41,011 nucleotides of DNA from an uncultured Oscillospiraceae bacterium (GCA_944386975.1 CALXDC010000024.1:1-41011); one strand, 5' to 3'; shown: positions 9,233-17,179, numbered from the stretch's first letter. Notes: generated by a model from the sequence alone, not told the origin. Program-made: numbers and translations.

Positions 9233-10393
9233 TCACTCCGCCGGGGGAACGTCGATTTCCATATCCCCCAGAGGATAGGTGACGCAGGGGTGGATCCAGC
9301 CGAATTTCCGGTCCGCCTCCCTCCGGCCGTCCCGACCTTCGGCGATCCGGTACTCGCCGCGGATCCAACGGCTGTGGCAGTAGCCGCAGCCGCCGGCCCG
9401 GCACTTGTTGGGGGCAGGGATCCCGGAGCGCTCCAGGGCGGTGAGGAGGGTTTCGTTCTCCCGGGCCTCTACAGTGTACACCCGGTCCCGGATGTGGGCG
9501 GTAAGGCGGAAGGTCCGAGGGTTCTCCAGGGGCAGGTCGCCGCAGAAGGTGGCATCCTTCCGCACCGCCTTCACGGGGAGGCCGTAGGGGGCCAGTTCCT
9601 TGAGGACAAAGTCGTACATGGCTTTAGGGCCGCAGAGGAAGAAGGTCACGTCTCGGATGTCCACATATTTCTCTAAGAGCCTGGCGGACACAAAGCCATG
9701 CTCGTATCCCGTCTTTTCCTCATCGCTGAGGACGTAAACCACCCGGAGACCCTTCTCCGCCAGGGCGTCCAGCTCCGCTTTAAAGGCGATGCGGTCCTCG
9801 GTGCGGGCCCCGTAGAAAAGGGTCATCTCGTAATCCTCATCCCCCTCGGCCATACTTTTGGCCATGGAGAGAAAGGGTGTGATGCCCGCGCCGCCGGCAA
9901 TGCAGGCGATACGCTTTTTGTCCCGGAGGGTCTCGTAGTGGAACTCTCCGGAGGGCTCGGTCATGGCGAACCGGTCCCCTGCCCTGGCCTCCCGGCCCAA
10001 GTAGCCGGAAAAGAACCCGGCGTCCTCCACCCCCAATACCAGCTTGTTCTCCAGAGCCTCCCGGGGGCTGGAGGCGATGGAGTAGGGGCGGCTCACCAGG
10101 CTCTCCCCCACCTGTCCCCGAAGAGACACATACTGCCCCGCCCGGAAGAAGGGGAAGGCGTCGCCGTCCAGGCGTCGGAAGGTGAGCTCCGTCATTCCCG
10201 CCGTCAGGGGACGGATTCCGGTGAGCTCTACCGCCATCTCGCCGGGGTGGAGGCGCTTGGCCAGGTCGTTGACCCGGTAGGATTTGGGCAGGGGGGACGG
10301 GGACCCGCCTGCCAGGGCCTCCCGCCGGTTTGGTACCAGCTTCTTGAAGCGGAGCATGTCCATGAAGCCGAAGAGCTGTCGTTTGAATTTCAT
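9233..10393 (-). CDS. FAD/NAD(P)H reductase with C-terminal 2Fe-2S ferredoxin domain
   Basis: 386 residues from ATG 10393, which follows the upstream stop by one base; longer in-frame extensions are inside the neighbour. Domain order: a short basic N-terminus; FNR-type FAD domain with RPYSIASSP (about 130-140); NAD(P)-binding domain with GGAGITPFLSMA and CGPKAMYDF; then a plant-type [2Fe-2S] ferredoxin domain with C-x4-C-x2-C (CRAGGCGYC) and a last Cys in HPCVTYPLGD. This layout matches electron-transfer reductases that feed NAD(P)H electrons to a partner oxidoreductase. All cofactor motifs are intact. It is coupled to the CrtI-like flavoprotein upstream, which is the likely electron partner; the substrate is unknown. 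Confidence 0.88.
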   Translation of the reverse strand: MKFKRQLFGFMDMLRFKKLVPNRREALAGGSPSPLPKSYRVNDLAKRLHPGEMAVELTGIRPLTAGMTELTFRRLDGDAFPFFRAGQYVSLRGQVGESLVSRPYSIASSPREALENKLVLGVEDAGFFSGYLGREARAGDRFAMTEPSGEFHYETLRDKKRIACIAGGAGITPFLSMAKSMAEGDEDYEMTLFYGARTEDRIAFKAELDALAEKGLRVVYVLSDEEKTGYEHGFVSARLLEKYVDIRDVTFFLCGPKAMYDFVLKELAPYGLPVKAVRKDATFCGDLPLENPRTFRLTAHIRDRVYTVEARENETLLTALERSGIPAPNKCRAGGCGYCHSRWIRGEYRIAEGRDGRREADRKFGWIHPCVTYPLGDMEIDVPPAE

Positions 10394-10394
10394 C

Positions 10395-11945
10395 TCACTT
10401 CGCCTCCCTCTTGAGATCGCCCACCGTCTGACGACCGGACAGATCGCCGGACACATAGGCACTGGAATAGCCGCTGGAGCGCATGGCCCAGCCTCCGGCA
10501 AACCGGAGACCCGGAAACAGCCTGGCGTCCTCCGCCATCATCATCATCCGGGGCATGAGGCTGTCCCACTCCGCCGTCTCGTAGCCGTAGATGACGCCCT
10601 GGGGGTGGCCGCAGTAGCGGGCGTAGGTGGTGGGGGAAGCCACGGCAATCTCCTCAATGGCCTCCCGGATCTGACAGCCGGTCTCCCGCTCAAAGACGGT
10701 AATCATGTCATCGGCTACCCGGTCCTTGGCCTTGAAGTAGTCCGTCTCGCCGACGTTTCCCCAGTCGTCGGACATGAACATGGTGGTAAAATACATCATG
10801 CAGGTACCCTCCGGGGAACAGCCGGGATAGGCGTTGTTGAGGCAGACGGTGGCCTGGACGTGGTTGGTCTCCACCTTCCGCATGAGGTCATATTGCTTCA
10901 CGCTGTCTGCGGTGTCGTAAATGAAATAGTTGTGGCTCTTGATGCCCAGCTCCTCCGCCGATTTGTTGAGACCCAGAAACAGGCTGAAGCCCCGGCCCGC
11001 AAAGGTACGGGCGTTGGTAGCCCTGACCATCTGCTCCGTCACCGCCTTCTCCTCCAGCAGCTTGCCGAACACCAGGTGGGGCGAGCAGTTGGCGATGACA
11101 TGACGGGTAGGAATCACGGTACCGTCGGCCAGGCGGACGCCGGTAATAGCCCCATTCCCGTCGACGAGAATCTTCTCCGCCTCCGAGTGGTACCAGATGT
11201 CGCCTCCCAGCTCTCGAATGCGCTGGTCCATGGCCATGCTGATCTCGTGGGAGCGGAGCCTCGGCATCCAGGCGTCTCGGGTGATATAGCGGATCACCAT
11301 GGAGCCGTAATGGAGGAAGCTCATGCGGTCGCAGTCCACCCCCAGATAGCACCAGTAGGCGTTGAGAATATCCCGGGCAGCCTGGGGCATTCTGAGAGAC
11401 TCCAACACCTCGTTGACCGAATAGCTGCCCGCCTTGATGAAGTTGGGAAAGTGGGCTTTCATATACGCCGAGTCTGTATTGCCGTTGACGGAATTGGAGT
11501 AGGTCTGTGCATCCCGGACCTCGTTGCAGAGGTCGAAGAAATCGGTCATGGACTTCCGGGAGCCGGGGACATACTGCTCCATTTTATTGATGAAGGCATC
11601 CACGCCGAAGGGCATCTCACAGTCGTATGTTTTGTCGGTGGTGATAAGGTGGTATGCCTCGGGGATACGGATCCAGTCGATCTTGTCCTCCACTCCCAGA
11701 TCCCGGAACAGGGTGCGGATGTCGCCGGGCTCCTCCGGGGAACCGAAATCGTTGAGCTCATGGAGACTGGCCTCAAACTCGAAGCGTCCCCGCTTGAAGC
11801 TGGTGGCAAAGCCACCGGGCAGGTTGTGCTTTTCCAGCAACAGACAGGAGTACCCCCCCTGGAGCACTCGGATGGCGGCGGTAAGGCCGCCGTTGCCGGC
11901 GCCGATGACCACCACATCATAGGCTTTCGCGGTGTGCTGTTCCAT
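10395..11945 (-). CDS. FAD-dependent oxidoreductase, phytoene desaturase/retinol reductase-like (CrtI superfamily)
   Basis: 516 residues. The N-terminal dinucleotide-binding motif VVVIGAGNGGLTAAIRV leads into the CrtI/retinol-saturase-type LLLEKHNLPGGFATSF. The second half has the family's FAD-contacting C-terminal segment (GLRFAGGWAMRSSGYSSAYV) just before the end. Good GGAAGGGGG ribosome-binding site before ATG 11945. The family includes carotenoid desaturases and all-trans-retinol 13,14-reductases, but no carotenoid gene lies nearby, so a desaturation or double-bond reduction on another lipid-like or polycyclic substrate is as likely. Paired with a ferredoxin-reductase gene one base downstream. 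I do not assign a substrate. Confidence 0.8.
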   Translation of the reverse strand: MEQHTAKAYDVVVIGAGNGGLTAAIRVLQGGYSCLLLEKHNLPGGFATSFKRGRFEFEASLHELNDFGSPEEPGDIRTLFRDLGVEDKIDWIRIPEAYHLITTDKTYDCEMPFGVDAFINKMEQYVPGSRKSMTDFFDLCNEVRDAQTYSNSVNGNTDSAYMKAHFPNFIKAGSYSVNEVLESLRMPQAARDILNAYWCYLGVDCDRMSFLHYGSMVIRYITRDAWMPRLRSHEISMAMDQRIRELGGDIWYHSEAEKILVDGNGAITGVRLADGTVIPTRHVIANCSPHLVFGKLLEEKAVTEQMVRATNARTFAGRGFSLFLGLNKSAEELGIKSHNYFIYDTADSVKQYDLMRKVETNHVQATVCLNNAYPGCSPEGTCMMYFTTMFMSDDWGNVGETDYFKAKDRVADDMITVFERETGCQIREAIEEIAVASPTTYARYCGHPQGVIYGYETAEWDSLMPRMMMMAEDARLFPGLRFAGGWAMRSSGYSSAYVSGDLSGRQTVGDLKREAK

Positions 11946-12020
11946 GTGTTTCCCCCTTCCTGCCGCCCGGGGCGGCAGACGGATATCGGCGGTGGGACCG
12001 CCCTGTGTTTCGATAGGTTT

Positions 12021-12049
12021 AGTTTACCCGGAACCGCACAAAAAAGCAA
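12021..12049 (-). promoter_or_regulatory. sigma-A-type promoter of the redox operon
   Basis: On the minus strand TTGCTT (12044-12049), a 17-bp spacer and TAAACT (12021-12026), about 75 bases upstream of the CrtI-like start codon. Confidence 0.5.
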
Positions 12050-12076
12050 CACCGATCCGCGGGGCATCCTCCCCCC

Positions 12077-12105
12077 TTTCAAGGAGCAGCGGACTGTGAT
12101 ACAAT
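12077..12105 (+). promoter_or_regulatory. sigma-A-type promoter for the YqfO-like/exonuclease pair
   Basis: TTTCAA (12077-12082), 17-bp spacer, TACAAT (12100-12105) preceded by TGA. It lies 33 bases before the ATG at 12139, divergent from the redox-operon promoter. Confidence 0.6.
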
Positions 12106-12138
12106 GGGAAAAAATCCCGAAGGAGGAGGCGGTGGTCC

Positions 12139-12489
12139 ATGAAGACAGCGCGGTATTGCAAACTGGAGATCTTTCTGCCGGAGAGCCACTTGGAGGCGGT
12201 GCGGGAGGCCCTGTGGTCGGTAGACGCAGGCCACATCGGCCGCTACGACCGCTGCCTCTCCTATAGCCCTGTCACCAGCTGCTGGCGGCCCCTTTCGGGG
12301 ACCCGGCCCTACCTGGGAGAGGAGGGTGCCCTCTGCACCCAGCGGGAGCTGAAGGTAGAGGTGACCTGCCGGCTGGAGCGGCTGGAGGAGACCATGGCCG
12401 CGGTCCGGAGGGCCCACCCCTACGAGGAGCCGGTGATCCAGGCCATCCCCCTGTGGGCGGTGGGGCTGGAGGGAGGGACAGACCTGTGA
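12139..12489 (+). CDS. stand-alone YqfO/NIF3 insert-type (CutA-like) domain protein
   Basis: 116 residues with AGGAGGAGG upstream. It matches the CutA-like domain that is inserted in Bacillus YqfO (NIF3 family): KLEIFLPESHLEAVREALW, GHIGRYDRC, RPYLGEEG and the terminal HPYEEPVI motif. Here it is the whole protein, without the NIF3 metal-binding halves. Databases often label such proteins as structural toxin RtxA, which is a misannotation. The CutA fold is trimeric and signal- or metal-binding; the function of the stand-alone form is not established. It overlaps the exonuclease gene by 4 bases (GTGA). Confidence 0.8.
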   Translation: MKTARYCKLEIFLPESHLEAVREALWSVDAGHIGRYDRCLSYSPVTSCWRPLSGTRPYLGEEGALCTQRELKVEVTCRLERLEETMAAVRRAHPYEEPVIQAIPLWAVGLEGGTDL

Positions 12490-13079
12490 CGGCGCCGGAA
12501 CTCCTTCAGGGGCGGTACATCGCCTTTGACGTGGAAACCCCCAACGCCCGCAACGACCGCATCAGCGCCATCGGTGTGACGGTGGTGGAAGCGGGATTTT
12601 TGCAGCAGACCTACTACGCTCTGGTGGATCCCCAGACCCACTTCGACCGGTTCAACGTGTCCCTCACCGGCATTACCCCGGCAATGGTGGCGGGAAAGTC
12701 CACCTTTCCGGAGCTGTGGCGGCGGCTGGAGCCTCTTCTCAGCAGCGGGGTACTGGCGGCTCACAACGCCCCCTTCGACCTGTCGGTGCTGGCCAGGTGC
12801 CTGCGGGACTACGGCATCCCCTGGCGGCAGACGGTCCCCTACGCCTGCACCTGCCAGATGAGCCGGCGTCTGCTGCCTCAGCTGCCTGATCACAAGCTGG
12901 ATACTCTGAGCCGGCACCTCGGTCTGGACCTCGCCCACCACCATGCCGGCAGCGACAGCCAGGCCTGCGGGGCGATTCTGCTCCATTGCCTCCAGACCGC
13001 CGGGACGATCCGCCCCTTCCTCCGCACCTACGATCTCACCGCCATCCGAACCCTTTCTCCCTCTCAGGGCCGCCGCTGA
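12486..13079 (+). CDS. DnaQ-like DEDDh 3'-5' exonuclease
   Basis: 197 residues from GTG 12486, which overlaps the previous stop and has GGAGGGAGGG 8 bases upstream. Exo motifs are complete: Exo I FDVETPNARND (Asp/Glu pair), Exo II AAHNAPFDLSVL, Exo III HHAGSDSQACG (His and Asp five residues apart). Known role: proofreading or repair-type removal of nucleotides from 3' ends, or RNA trimming. The domain stands alone without helicase or BRCT, so the pathway cannot be told. Translationally coupled to the CutA-like domain protein, which suggests a shared but unknown role. Confidence 0.88.
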   Translation: MTAPELLQGRYIAFDVETPNARNDRISAIGVTVVEAGFLQQTYYALVDPQTHFDRFNVSLTGITPAMVAGKSTFPELWRRLEPLLSSGVLAAHNAPFDLSVLARCLRDYGIPWRQTVPYACTCQMSRRLLPQLPDHKLDTLSRHLGLDLAHHHAGSDSQACGAILLHCLQTAGTIRPFLRTYDLTAIRTLSPSQGRR

Positions 13080-13202
13080 CGCGCCGTCTCCATCCTCATT
13101 TCTGTAAAGCACTTTCGCTTGTAAATGTAGGGAAATAAAGCAACCAACGCCCCCACCTTACCCCATTTTTCTTGTAAAGTCTTTTTCCTTGCTACTAAAA
13201 TT

Positions 13203-13248
13203 GCCCCTGCTGTGGCCACCGGGAACTCCCGGCGGACACAGCAGGGGC
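13203..13248 (-). terminator. intrinsic terminator of the symporter gene
   Basis: Perfect 12-bp outer stem (GCCCCTGCTGTG at 13203-13214 with CACAGCAGGGGC at 13237-13248) with an inner CCGGGA/TCCCGG hairpin; on the minus strand followed by AATTTTAG. It lies 30 bases past the symporter stop. Confidence 0.75.
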
Positions 13249-13277
13249 GCTGTCTTGGATCAAGCACGGAGACAATC

Positions 13278-14426
13278 TCAGTCGCCGCTCTTTCGGTTGT
13301 AGACCTCCAGGTCCACCAGATTCTCCAGCTTTGCCACCACCAGGGAGATGGCCACGTCGCCGGTGGTGTTGGAGGCGGTGCGGAACATGCCCACGATGGA
13401 GTCGATGCCCATCATTAGACCGGCGGCTTCCACAGGCACGCCGATCTGCACCAGCAGCACCGACAGGCACACCAGCCCGGCGCCGGGGATCCCCGGCGCG
13501 CCTACGGAGAGAACGAACACGGAGAAGAACAGAGCCGCCAGGTCCGCTCCGGTGAGAGATACCCCGTAGAGCTGGGCCAAAAACAGGGCCCCCACTACCA
13601 GGTAGACGCAGCTGCCGTCCATATTGACCGTGGCGCCTAAGGGAATGGAGAAGGAGTAGACCTTGGGGGAGATCCCCAGGGCATTGCGGCACAGCTGCAT
13701 GTTGTAGGGCATGGCCGCATTGGAGGAACCCAGGCTGAAGCTGGTGAGCATGCCCGGTGCGTACTTGCGCAGGAAGGTCAGGGGATTGAGCCGCCCCACT
13801 ACCAGGATGAGGAGGCAGTACACCGTCATCATGGCTGCCATGCCCAGGAGGACCGCCGCCATGAAGTAGAGCAGGGACACCAGGGTGTCGCCGCCGGTAA
13901 GCATCACCAGGGAGCAGATGGAGCAGAACACCGCCACGGGGATGAAGCCCACGATGATGGTGGTCACCTTCAAAAAGAGGGTGTTGCAGCCCTCAAAGAA
14001 GTCCTTCAGGGGACGGGAGTAATCCCCGATCATGCCCACAGCCACGCCGCAGAGGATGGCAATGAAGATGATCTGGAGCATGTCTGCGTCCAGGAAGGGC
14101 TGAACGATGTTGGAGGGCACAATGTTGACAATGGTGTCCAGGATGGAGATGTTGACCTCCTCGGCCCCGGCCACCGGCTGGGCGGCCTGGAGGGCCGCCT
14201 GGACACCGCCGCCGCTGCCGGGCTGCAGCAGCAGGAAGGCCCCCGCGCCCACAGCGATGGCGATGACGGTGGTGAACATGTAGAACCCCATCACCTTGCC
14301 GCCGGTCTTTCCAAAGTCGGAGAGATTGGTGAACTGGGAGACGCAGCTGAGAATAGAGAAAAACACCACCGGGACCACTACCATCTTCAATGCGTTGAGG
14401 AACATGGTTTTGATGGGATTGAGCAC
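13278..14426 (-). CDS. dicarboxylate/amino acid:cation symporter (DAACS family), N-terminally short
   Basis: 382 residues if GTG 14426 is the start. Recognisable family features: KTMFLNALKMVVVPVVFFSI (TM2 region), the HP1-like SLGSSNAAMPYNMQLCRNAL, and SIPLGATVNMDGSCVYLVVG with the NMDG Na+-site motif, plus VGAPGIPGAGLV (HP2). Known role: Na+- or H+-driven uptake of C4-dicarboxylates, Glu or Asp. Family members normally have one more helix plus about 40 residues before the KTMFLNALK segment. Here a TAA stop lies 42 bases upstream in frame, and it is part of a consensus -10 box. No ATG is available; CTG codons lie between. So either the protein lacks TM1 or the 5' end was lost. Function may be impaired. 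Confidence 0.8.
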   Translation of the reverse strand: MLNPIKTMFLNALKMVVVPVVFFSILSCVSQFTNLSDFGKTGGKVMGFYMFTTVIAIAVGAGAFLLLQPGSGGGVQAALQAAQPVAGAEEVNISILDTIVNIVPSNIVQPFLDADMLQIIFIAILCGVAVGMIGDYSRPLKDFFEGCNTLFLKVTTIIVGFIPVAVFCSICSLVMLTGGDTLVSLLYFMAAVLLGMAAMMTVYCLLILVVGRLNPLTFLRKYAPGMLTSFSLGSSNAAMPYNMQLCRNALGISPKVYSFSIPLGATVNMDGSCVYLVVGALFLAQLYGVSLTGADLAALFFSVFVLSVGAPGIPGAGLVCLSVLLVQIGVPVEAAGLMMGIDSIVGMFRTASNTTGDVAISLVVAKLENLVDLEVYNRKSGD

Positions 14427-14467
14427 ATAGCTGTCCAGGGCCTCCGCCCCGCCAGCGGGCAGCAGAC

Positions 14468-14495
14468 ATTATAACATGCCTTTTTCCCCTGTCAA
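14468..14495 (-). promoter_or_regulatory. strong sigma-A consensus promoter upstream of the symporter
   Basis: Minus strand: TTGACA (14490-14495), 16-bp spacer, TATAAT (14468-14473) with an extended TG. Both hexamers are perfect. Transcription should start near 14461, only about 35 bases before the GTG, so the symporter cannot extend further upstream on this transcript. Confidence 0.75.
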
Positions 14496-14647
14496 CTCCC
14501 CGGAATCGGCCTCTTTCCCCCCTTTTCCCGTCTCCGGCGGCGGATTTTCCGCCGCACCGGCCTCCGGTGCCCTCCCGAGGGCCGTTCTCCCCAAAATCCG
14601 CCGGACGGAGGAACACTTTTTTGTTGGAATTTTCCCGGAAAAATTTC
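14496..14647. other. divergent intergenic region, hairpin-rich, no gene seen
   Basis: The 349 bases between the symporter and the DUF2798 gene hold the two promoters and leader listed separately. The middle contains several short GC-rich hairpins (for example GCGGCGGA-TTTT-CCGCCGC near 14540 and CCGGCC-type repeats), but no reading frame with family resemblance or ribosome-binding site. Confidence 0.5.
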
Positions 14648-14676
14648 TTACGACAGGAGAAAAAACCTGATACAAT
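14648..14676 (+). promoter_or_regulatory. sigma-A-type promoter of the DUF2798 gene
   Basis: TTACGA (14648-14653), 17-bp spacer, TACAAT (14671-14676) preceded by TGA; about 100 bases of leader precede the ATG at 14776. Confidence 0.6.
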
Positions 14677-14704
14677 AGCGGCTGAACAGAATGTCGCAGT
14701 GAAG

Positions 14705-14743
14705 GAAAGTAGCGAGACGGAAGCTTCGCCGCTTTCTTTTTTT
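14705..14743 (+). promoter_or_regulatory. terminator-like hairpin in the DUF2798 leader (candidate attenuator)
   Basis: GAAAGTAGCG (14705-14714) pairs with CGCCGCTTTC (14727-14736) with one mismatch and one G-T pair, and is followed directly by seven T. It lies inside the leader, 32 bases before the start codon. AGCGGC at 14677-14682 can pair with GCCGCT at 14728-14733 and would break the terminator stem, so an alternative fold exists. No riboswitch class is recognised. Confidence 0.5.
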
Positions 14744-14775
14744 GCGGCAAAATCAACTGAGAGGAGCACATTCCT

Positions 14776-15237
14776 ATGCCTAAAACCAAGCTGCAGCGCA
14801 TCGTTTTCACCCTTCTCATGGCCGTGATCATGGTCTACGGCATGATCGTCTACAACGTGGCCCTGAACACCGATGGCGTCACCAACCATACCTTCCTGCT
14901 GGCCCTCCATGAGCTGCCCATCATGGCCCCCATCGCCTTCCTGCTGGAGTTCTTTGTGGTGGAAAAGCTGGCCACCCGCCTGGCCTTCACGTTCATGCGT
15001 CCCACCGACCGGCCCCAGTTCATCACCTACGCCATCTCCCTCATGATCGTGTGCCTCATGTGTCCCACCATGAGCCTCATCGCCACTCTGCTCTTCAAGG
15101 AGCCCAGCTTCGGCGTCTGGATCCACACCTTCGGCTGCAATCTGCCCATGGCCCTTCTCTGGCAGATGCTCTACTGCGGACCGCTGACCCGTCTGATCTT
15201 CCGCACCCTGTTCCGCCGCCAGCTGGCGGCGGCGTGA
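14776..15237 (+). CDS. DUF2798 membrane protein
   Basis: 153 residues with GAGAGGAGCAC before the ATG. Four hydrophobic segments are visible: LQRIVFTLLMAVIMVYGMIV, the LPIMAPIAFLLEFFVVEKLA region, FITYAISLMIVCLMCPTMSL and FGCNLPMALLWQMLYCGPLT, arranged as two similar halves, as usual for DUF2798 proteins in Firmicutes. The motif LHELPIMAPIAFLLEFF in half one is echoed by CNLPMALLWQMLYCGPL in half two. Function of the family is unknown. It may be controlled by the leader hairpin. Confidence 0.8.
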   Translation: MPKTKLQRIVFTLLMAVIMVYGMIVYNVALNTDGVTNHTFLLALHELPIMAPIAFLLEFFVVEKLATRLAFTFMRPTDRPQFITYAISLMIVCLMCPTMSLIATLLFKEPSFGVWIHTFGCNLPMALLWQMLYCGPLTRLIFRTLFRRQLAAA

Positions 15238-15264
15238 TCCCTTCCCTTCTCCGCCACAGAAGTC

Positions 15265-15307
15265 AGAGCGGTCCTCCCCGGGAAAACTCCCGAGTGAGGA
15301 CCGCTCT
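15265..15307 (+). terminator. intrinsic terminator after the DUF2798 gene
   Basis: Perfect 12-bp stem AGAGCGGTCCTC (15265-15276) with GAGGACCGCTCT (15296-15307), followed by TCTATTATAT. It sits between two convergent genes; on the minus strand it lacks a T-run but may still help. Confidence 0.75.
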
Positions 15308-15318
15308 TCTATTATATA

Positions 15319-17019
15319 TTATAACATAAGCCCACGGAAGCGGTTCAGGCAGGCCAGGATCTCCTGCCGCCGGGGCCGGGCCAGACCGGTGCCGCCGGAC
15401 CGGCTCTCCCACAGGGCGGAAAGCCCCTGCTTCTCCAGCAGGGCCTCCAGGGCGTCCGCCGTCTGCCGGAGGGTTCGCCGCCCGTCCAGCAGGTGCCGCT
15501 GGGCGTAGAGCAGGCAGTACCCCAGCGCGGCGGTCTGTTCAGCGTCGATAAGCTGCTCCACATACCGGAGATCCACCGTCTCCTTGTTCACCGTCACCCC
15601 ATCCCGTCCCATGGTCTTCACCTTCACCCGGTCGTCTCGGAATGCCGGGGAGGCCTGGGGCCGCCGGTCAAAGTCCGGCTCCCTCTCCGGCATGGGGACC
15701 GCCTCCTCCAGAGGAAAATCTCGGGCTGCCTCCTTGGCGGCGGCGGTGATGTCCCGGGGGACATACCGGTCCATCTGGAGAATGGTGTCCGCCTTGCGGA
15801 AGAAGGCTCCGGAGCTGCCCGCCACCAGCACCGTGGACACCCCGAACCGGTCATAGAGCCCCCGGACCCGGTCCAGGAAGGGGGTGATGGGCTCCATGTC
15901 CCGGTGGACCACCCGCTGCATCAGCTGGTCCCGGACCATGAAGTTGGTGGCGCTGGTGTCCTCGTCTATCAGCAGGAGGGAGGCCCCCGCCTCCATGGCC
16001 TCCGCCACATTGGCCGCCTGGGAGGTGCTGCCGCTGGCGTCCTCGGTGGAGAAATGAACCGTATCCTTGCCGTTGGGCAGGTCGTTGATGAACAGGGAGA
16101 TATCCGTCCGGCGGATGCTCCGGCCGTCCTCTGAGCGGATCTTCACGGCGGTGGGGTCGGTCACTACAAACTCCCGTCCGTCCCCGGCAATGTGGTCGTA
16201 AACCCCCAGCTCCAGGGCCTTCAAAAGCGTGGACTTACCGTGGTAGCCGCCCCCCACAATGAGGGTGACGCCTTTTTTGATCCCCATACCGGTAATCCGC
16301 CCCCGGTGGGGCAGGTCCAGGGTCACGGAAAGAGATGTCGGGGAATGGAAGGGCACCGCCCCCTCCATGGGCCGCTGAGAGATGCCGGAGGCCCGGGGCA
16401 GGACGCTGCCGTCGGCCACAAAGGCGCACAGGCCCAGCTCCGGCAGGCGCGCCCGAAGCTCCGCCTGATCCTCCGCCAGATCCGCCGCCGCCCGGAGAAT
16501 CCCGGCGTCCCAGCTCCGGTAGAGCAGGGATCGCTCCACACACCGGGGCAGCAGGTCGAAGAGGATCTTCTCCAGCTCCCGGGCGTTGATGGTGCGGCCG
16601 TTGGCGGGAAAACCCACCTCCAGCCGGAGGACCACGCCGCCGCTGTCCGGATCCACCCGGCAGGCGGTGCGCTCCAGCACCTCCTGCCCGCAGCGGCTGA
16701 CGGCGATGAGACCGCTATGGCCGGAGCCTCTGGCCTGGAAGGAGGCATCGGCGGCTGCCCGGCCGAAGCGGCGGAGCAACTGGTCCTGCAATGCCCGGCG
16801 GCGGCAGGGCGCGCCCCAGAGATCCCGGGGAAACCCCGCCGTCTTCCCGTCCACGTGGACGCTCACCCGGGAGGGGGCGGCGAAGGGGTCCCCCTGGACG
16901 TGGTCGATGGATAACACATAGCCGGGAAACCGCCAGGCCCCCCGGGTGTCTTTATAGGCGGGGTAGCCCCGCCGGTCGATGCGCGCCAGCAGCGCACTCA
17001 GTTCCTTGGATGTCTGCAT
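15319..17019 (-). CDS. predicted ATPase of the ABC class (COG3044 type)
   Basis: 566 residues, usual length for this family. The N-terminal part (RRGYPAYKDTRGAWRFPGYV, then HVQGDPFAAPSRV) is typical of the ABC-class ATPase family found in Firmicutes. The P-loop is GGGYHGKSTLLKALELG; a Walker B/H-region follows as LLLIDEDTSATNFMVRD, then a switch-like STVLVAGSSGAFF. It has no membrane segments and no transporter partner, as in other members. The cellular role is unknown. Good GGAGGAG before ATG 17019. Confidence 0.87.
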   Translation of the reverse strand: MQTSKELSALLARIDRRGYPAYKDTRGAWRFPGYVLSIDHVQGDPFAAPSRVSVHVDGKTAGFPRDLWGAPCRRRALQDQLLRRFGRAAADASFQARGSGHSGLIAVSRCGQEVLERTACRVDPDSGGVVLRLEVGFPANGRTINARELEKILFDLLPRCVERSLLYRSWDAGILRAAADLAEDQAELRARLPELGLCAFVADGSVLPRASGISQRPMEGAVPFHSPTSLSVTLDLPHRGRITGMGIKKGVTLIVGGGYHGKSTLLKALELGVYDHIAGDGREFVVTDPTAVKIRSEDGRSIRRTDISLFINDLPNGKDTVHFSTEDASGSTSQAANVAEAMEAGASLLLIDEDTSATNFMVRDQLMQRVVHRDMEPITPFLDRVRGLYDRFGVSTVLVAGSSGAFFRKADTILQMDRYVPRDITAAAKEAARDFPLEEAVPMPEREPDFDRRPQASPAFRDDRVKVKTMGRDGVTVNKETVDLRYVEQLIDAEQTAALGYCLLYAQRHLLDGRRTLRQTADALEALLEKQGLSALWESRSGGTGLARPRRQEILACLNRFRGLML

Positions 17020-17053
17020 GCTCGGCTCCTCCTATCTGGATGTCAACAGGTCT

Positions 17054-17082
17054 ATTATACCGGGAAGGGGCGGCGGATACAA
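17054..17082 (-). promoter_or_regulatory. sigma-A-type promoter of the ABC-class ATPase gene
   Basis: Minus strand TTGTAT (17077-17082), 17-bp spacer, perfect TATAAT (17054-17059), 35 bases before the start codon. Confidence 0.7.
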
Positions 17083-17106
17083 CGGGGAAACTCCCGCAAT
17101 TTCTCC

Positions 17107-17135
17107 TTGCGCACCCCGGCGGGCCGTGGTAAAAT
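17107..17135 (+). promoter_or_regulatory. promoter of the TetR gene
   Basis: TTGCGC (17107-17112), 17-bp spacer, TAAAAT (17130-17135), about 45 bases before the ATG at 17180. No clear palindromic operator is visible. Confidence 0.5.
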
Positions 17136-17179
17136 AAAGATAATTTTTTGATGTTGTTTTTATAGAGAGGAGGGAGCGC

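Noticed and set aside
10284-12266. 660-codon plus-strand frame over the redox operon
   Set aside because: Pure antisense shadow of two well-supported minus-strand enzymes; composition typical of a GC-rich mirror frame.
13080-13202. Small minus-strand frame (67 codons, starts MLDPRQRP) upstream of the exonuclease end
   Set aside because: It runs through the symporter's terminator hairpin and has no ribosome-binding site; the region shows only TTTACAAG-like AT-rich repeats.
14677-14775. Mini-ykkC (guanidine-II) riboswitch, because of ACGG in the loop
   Set aside because: The ACGG is not closed by a short complementary stem and there is only one such site.
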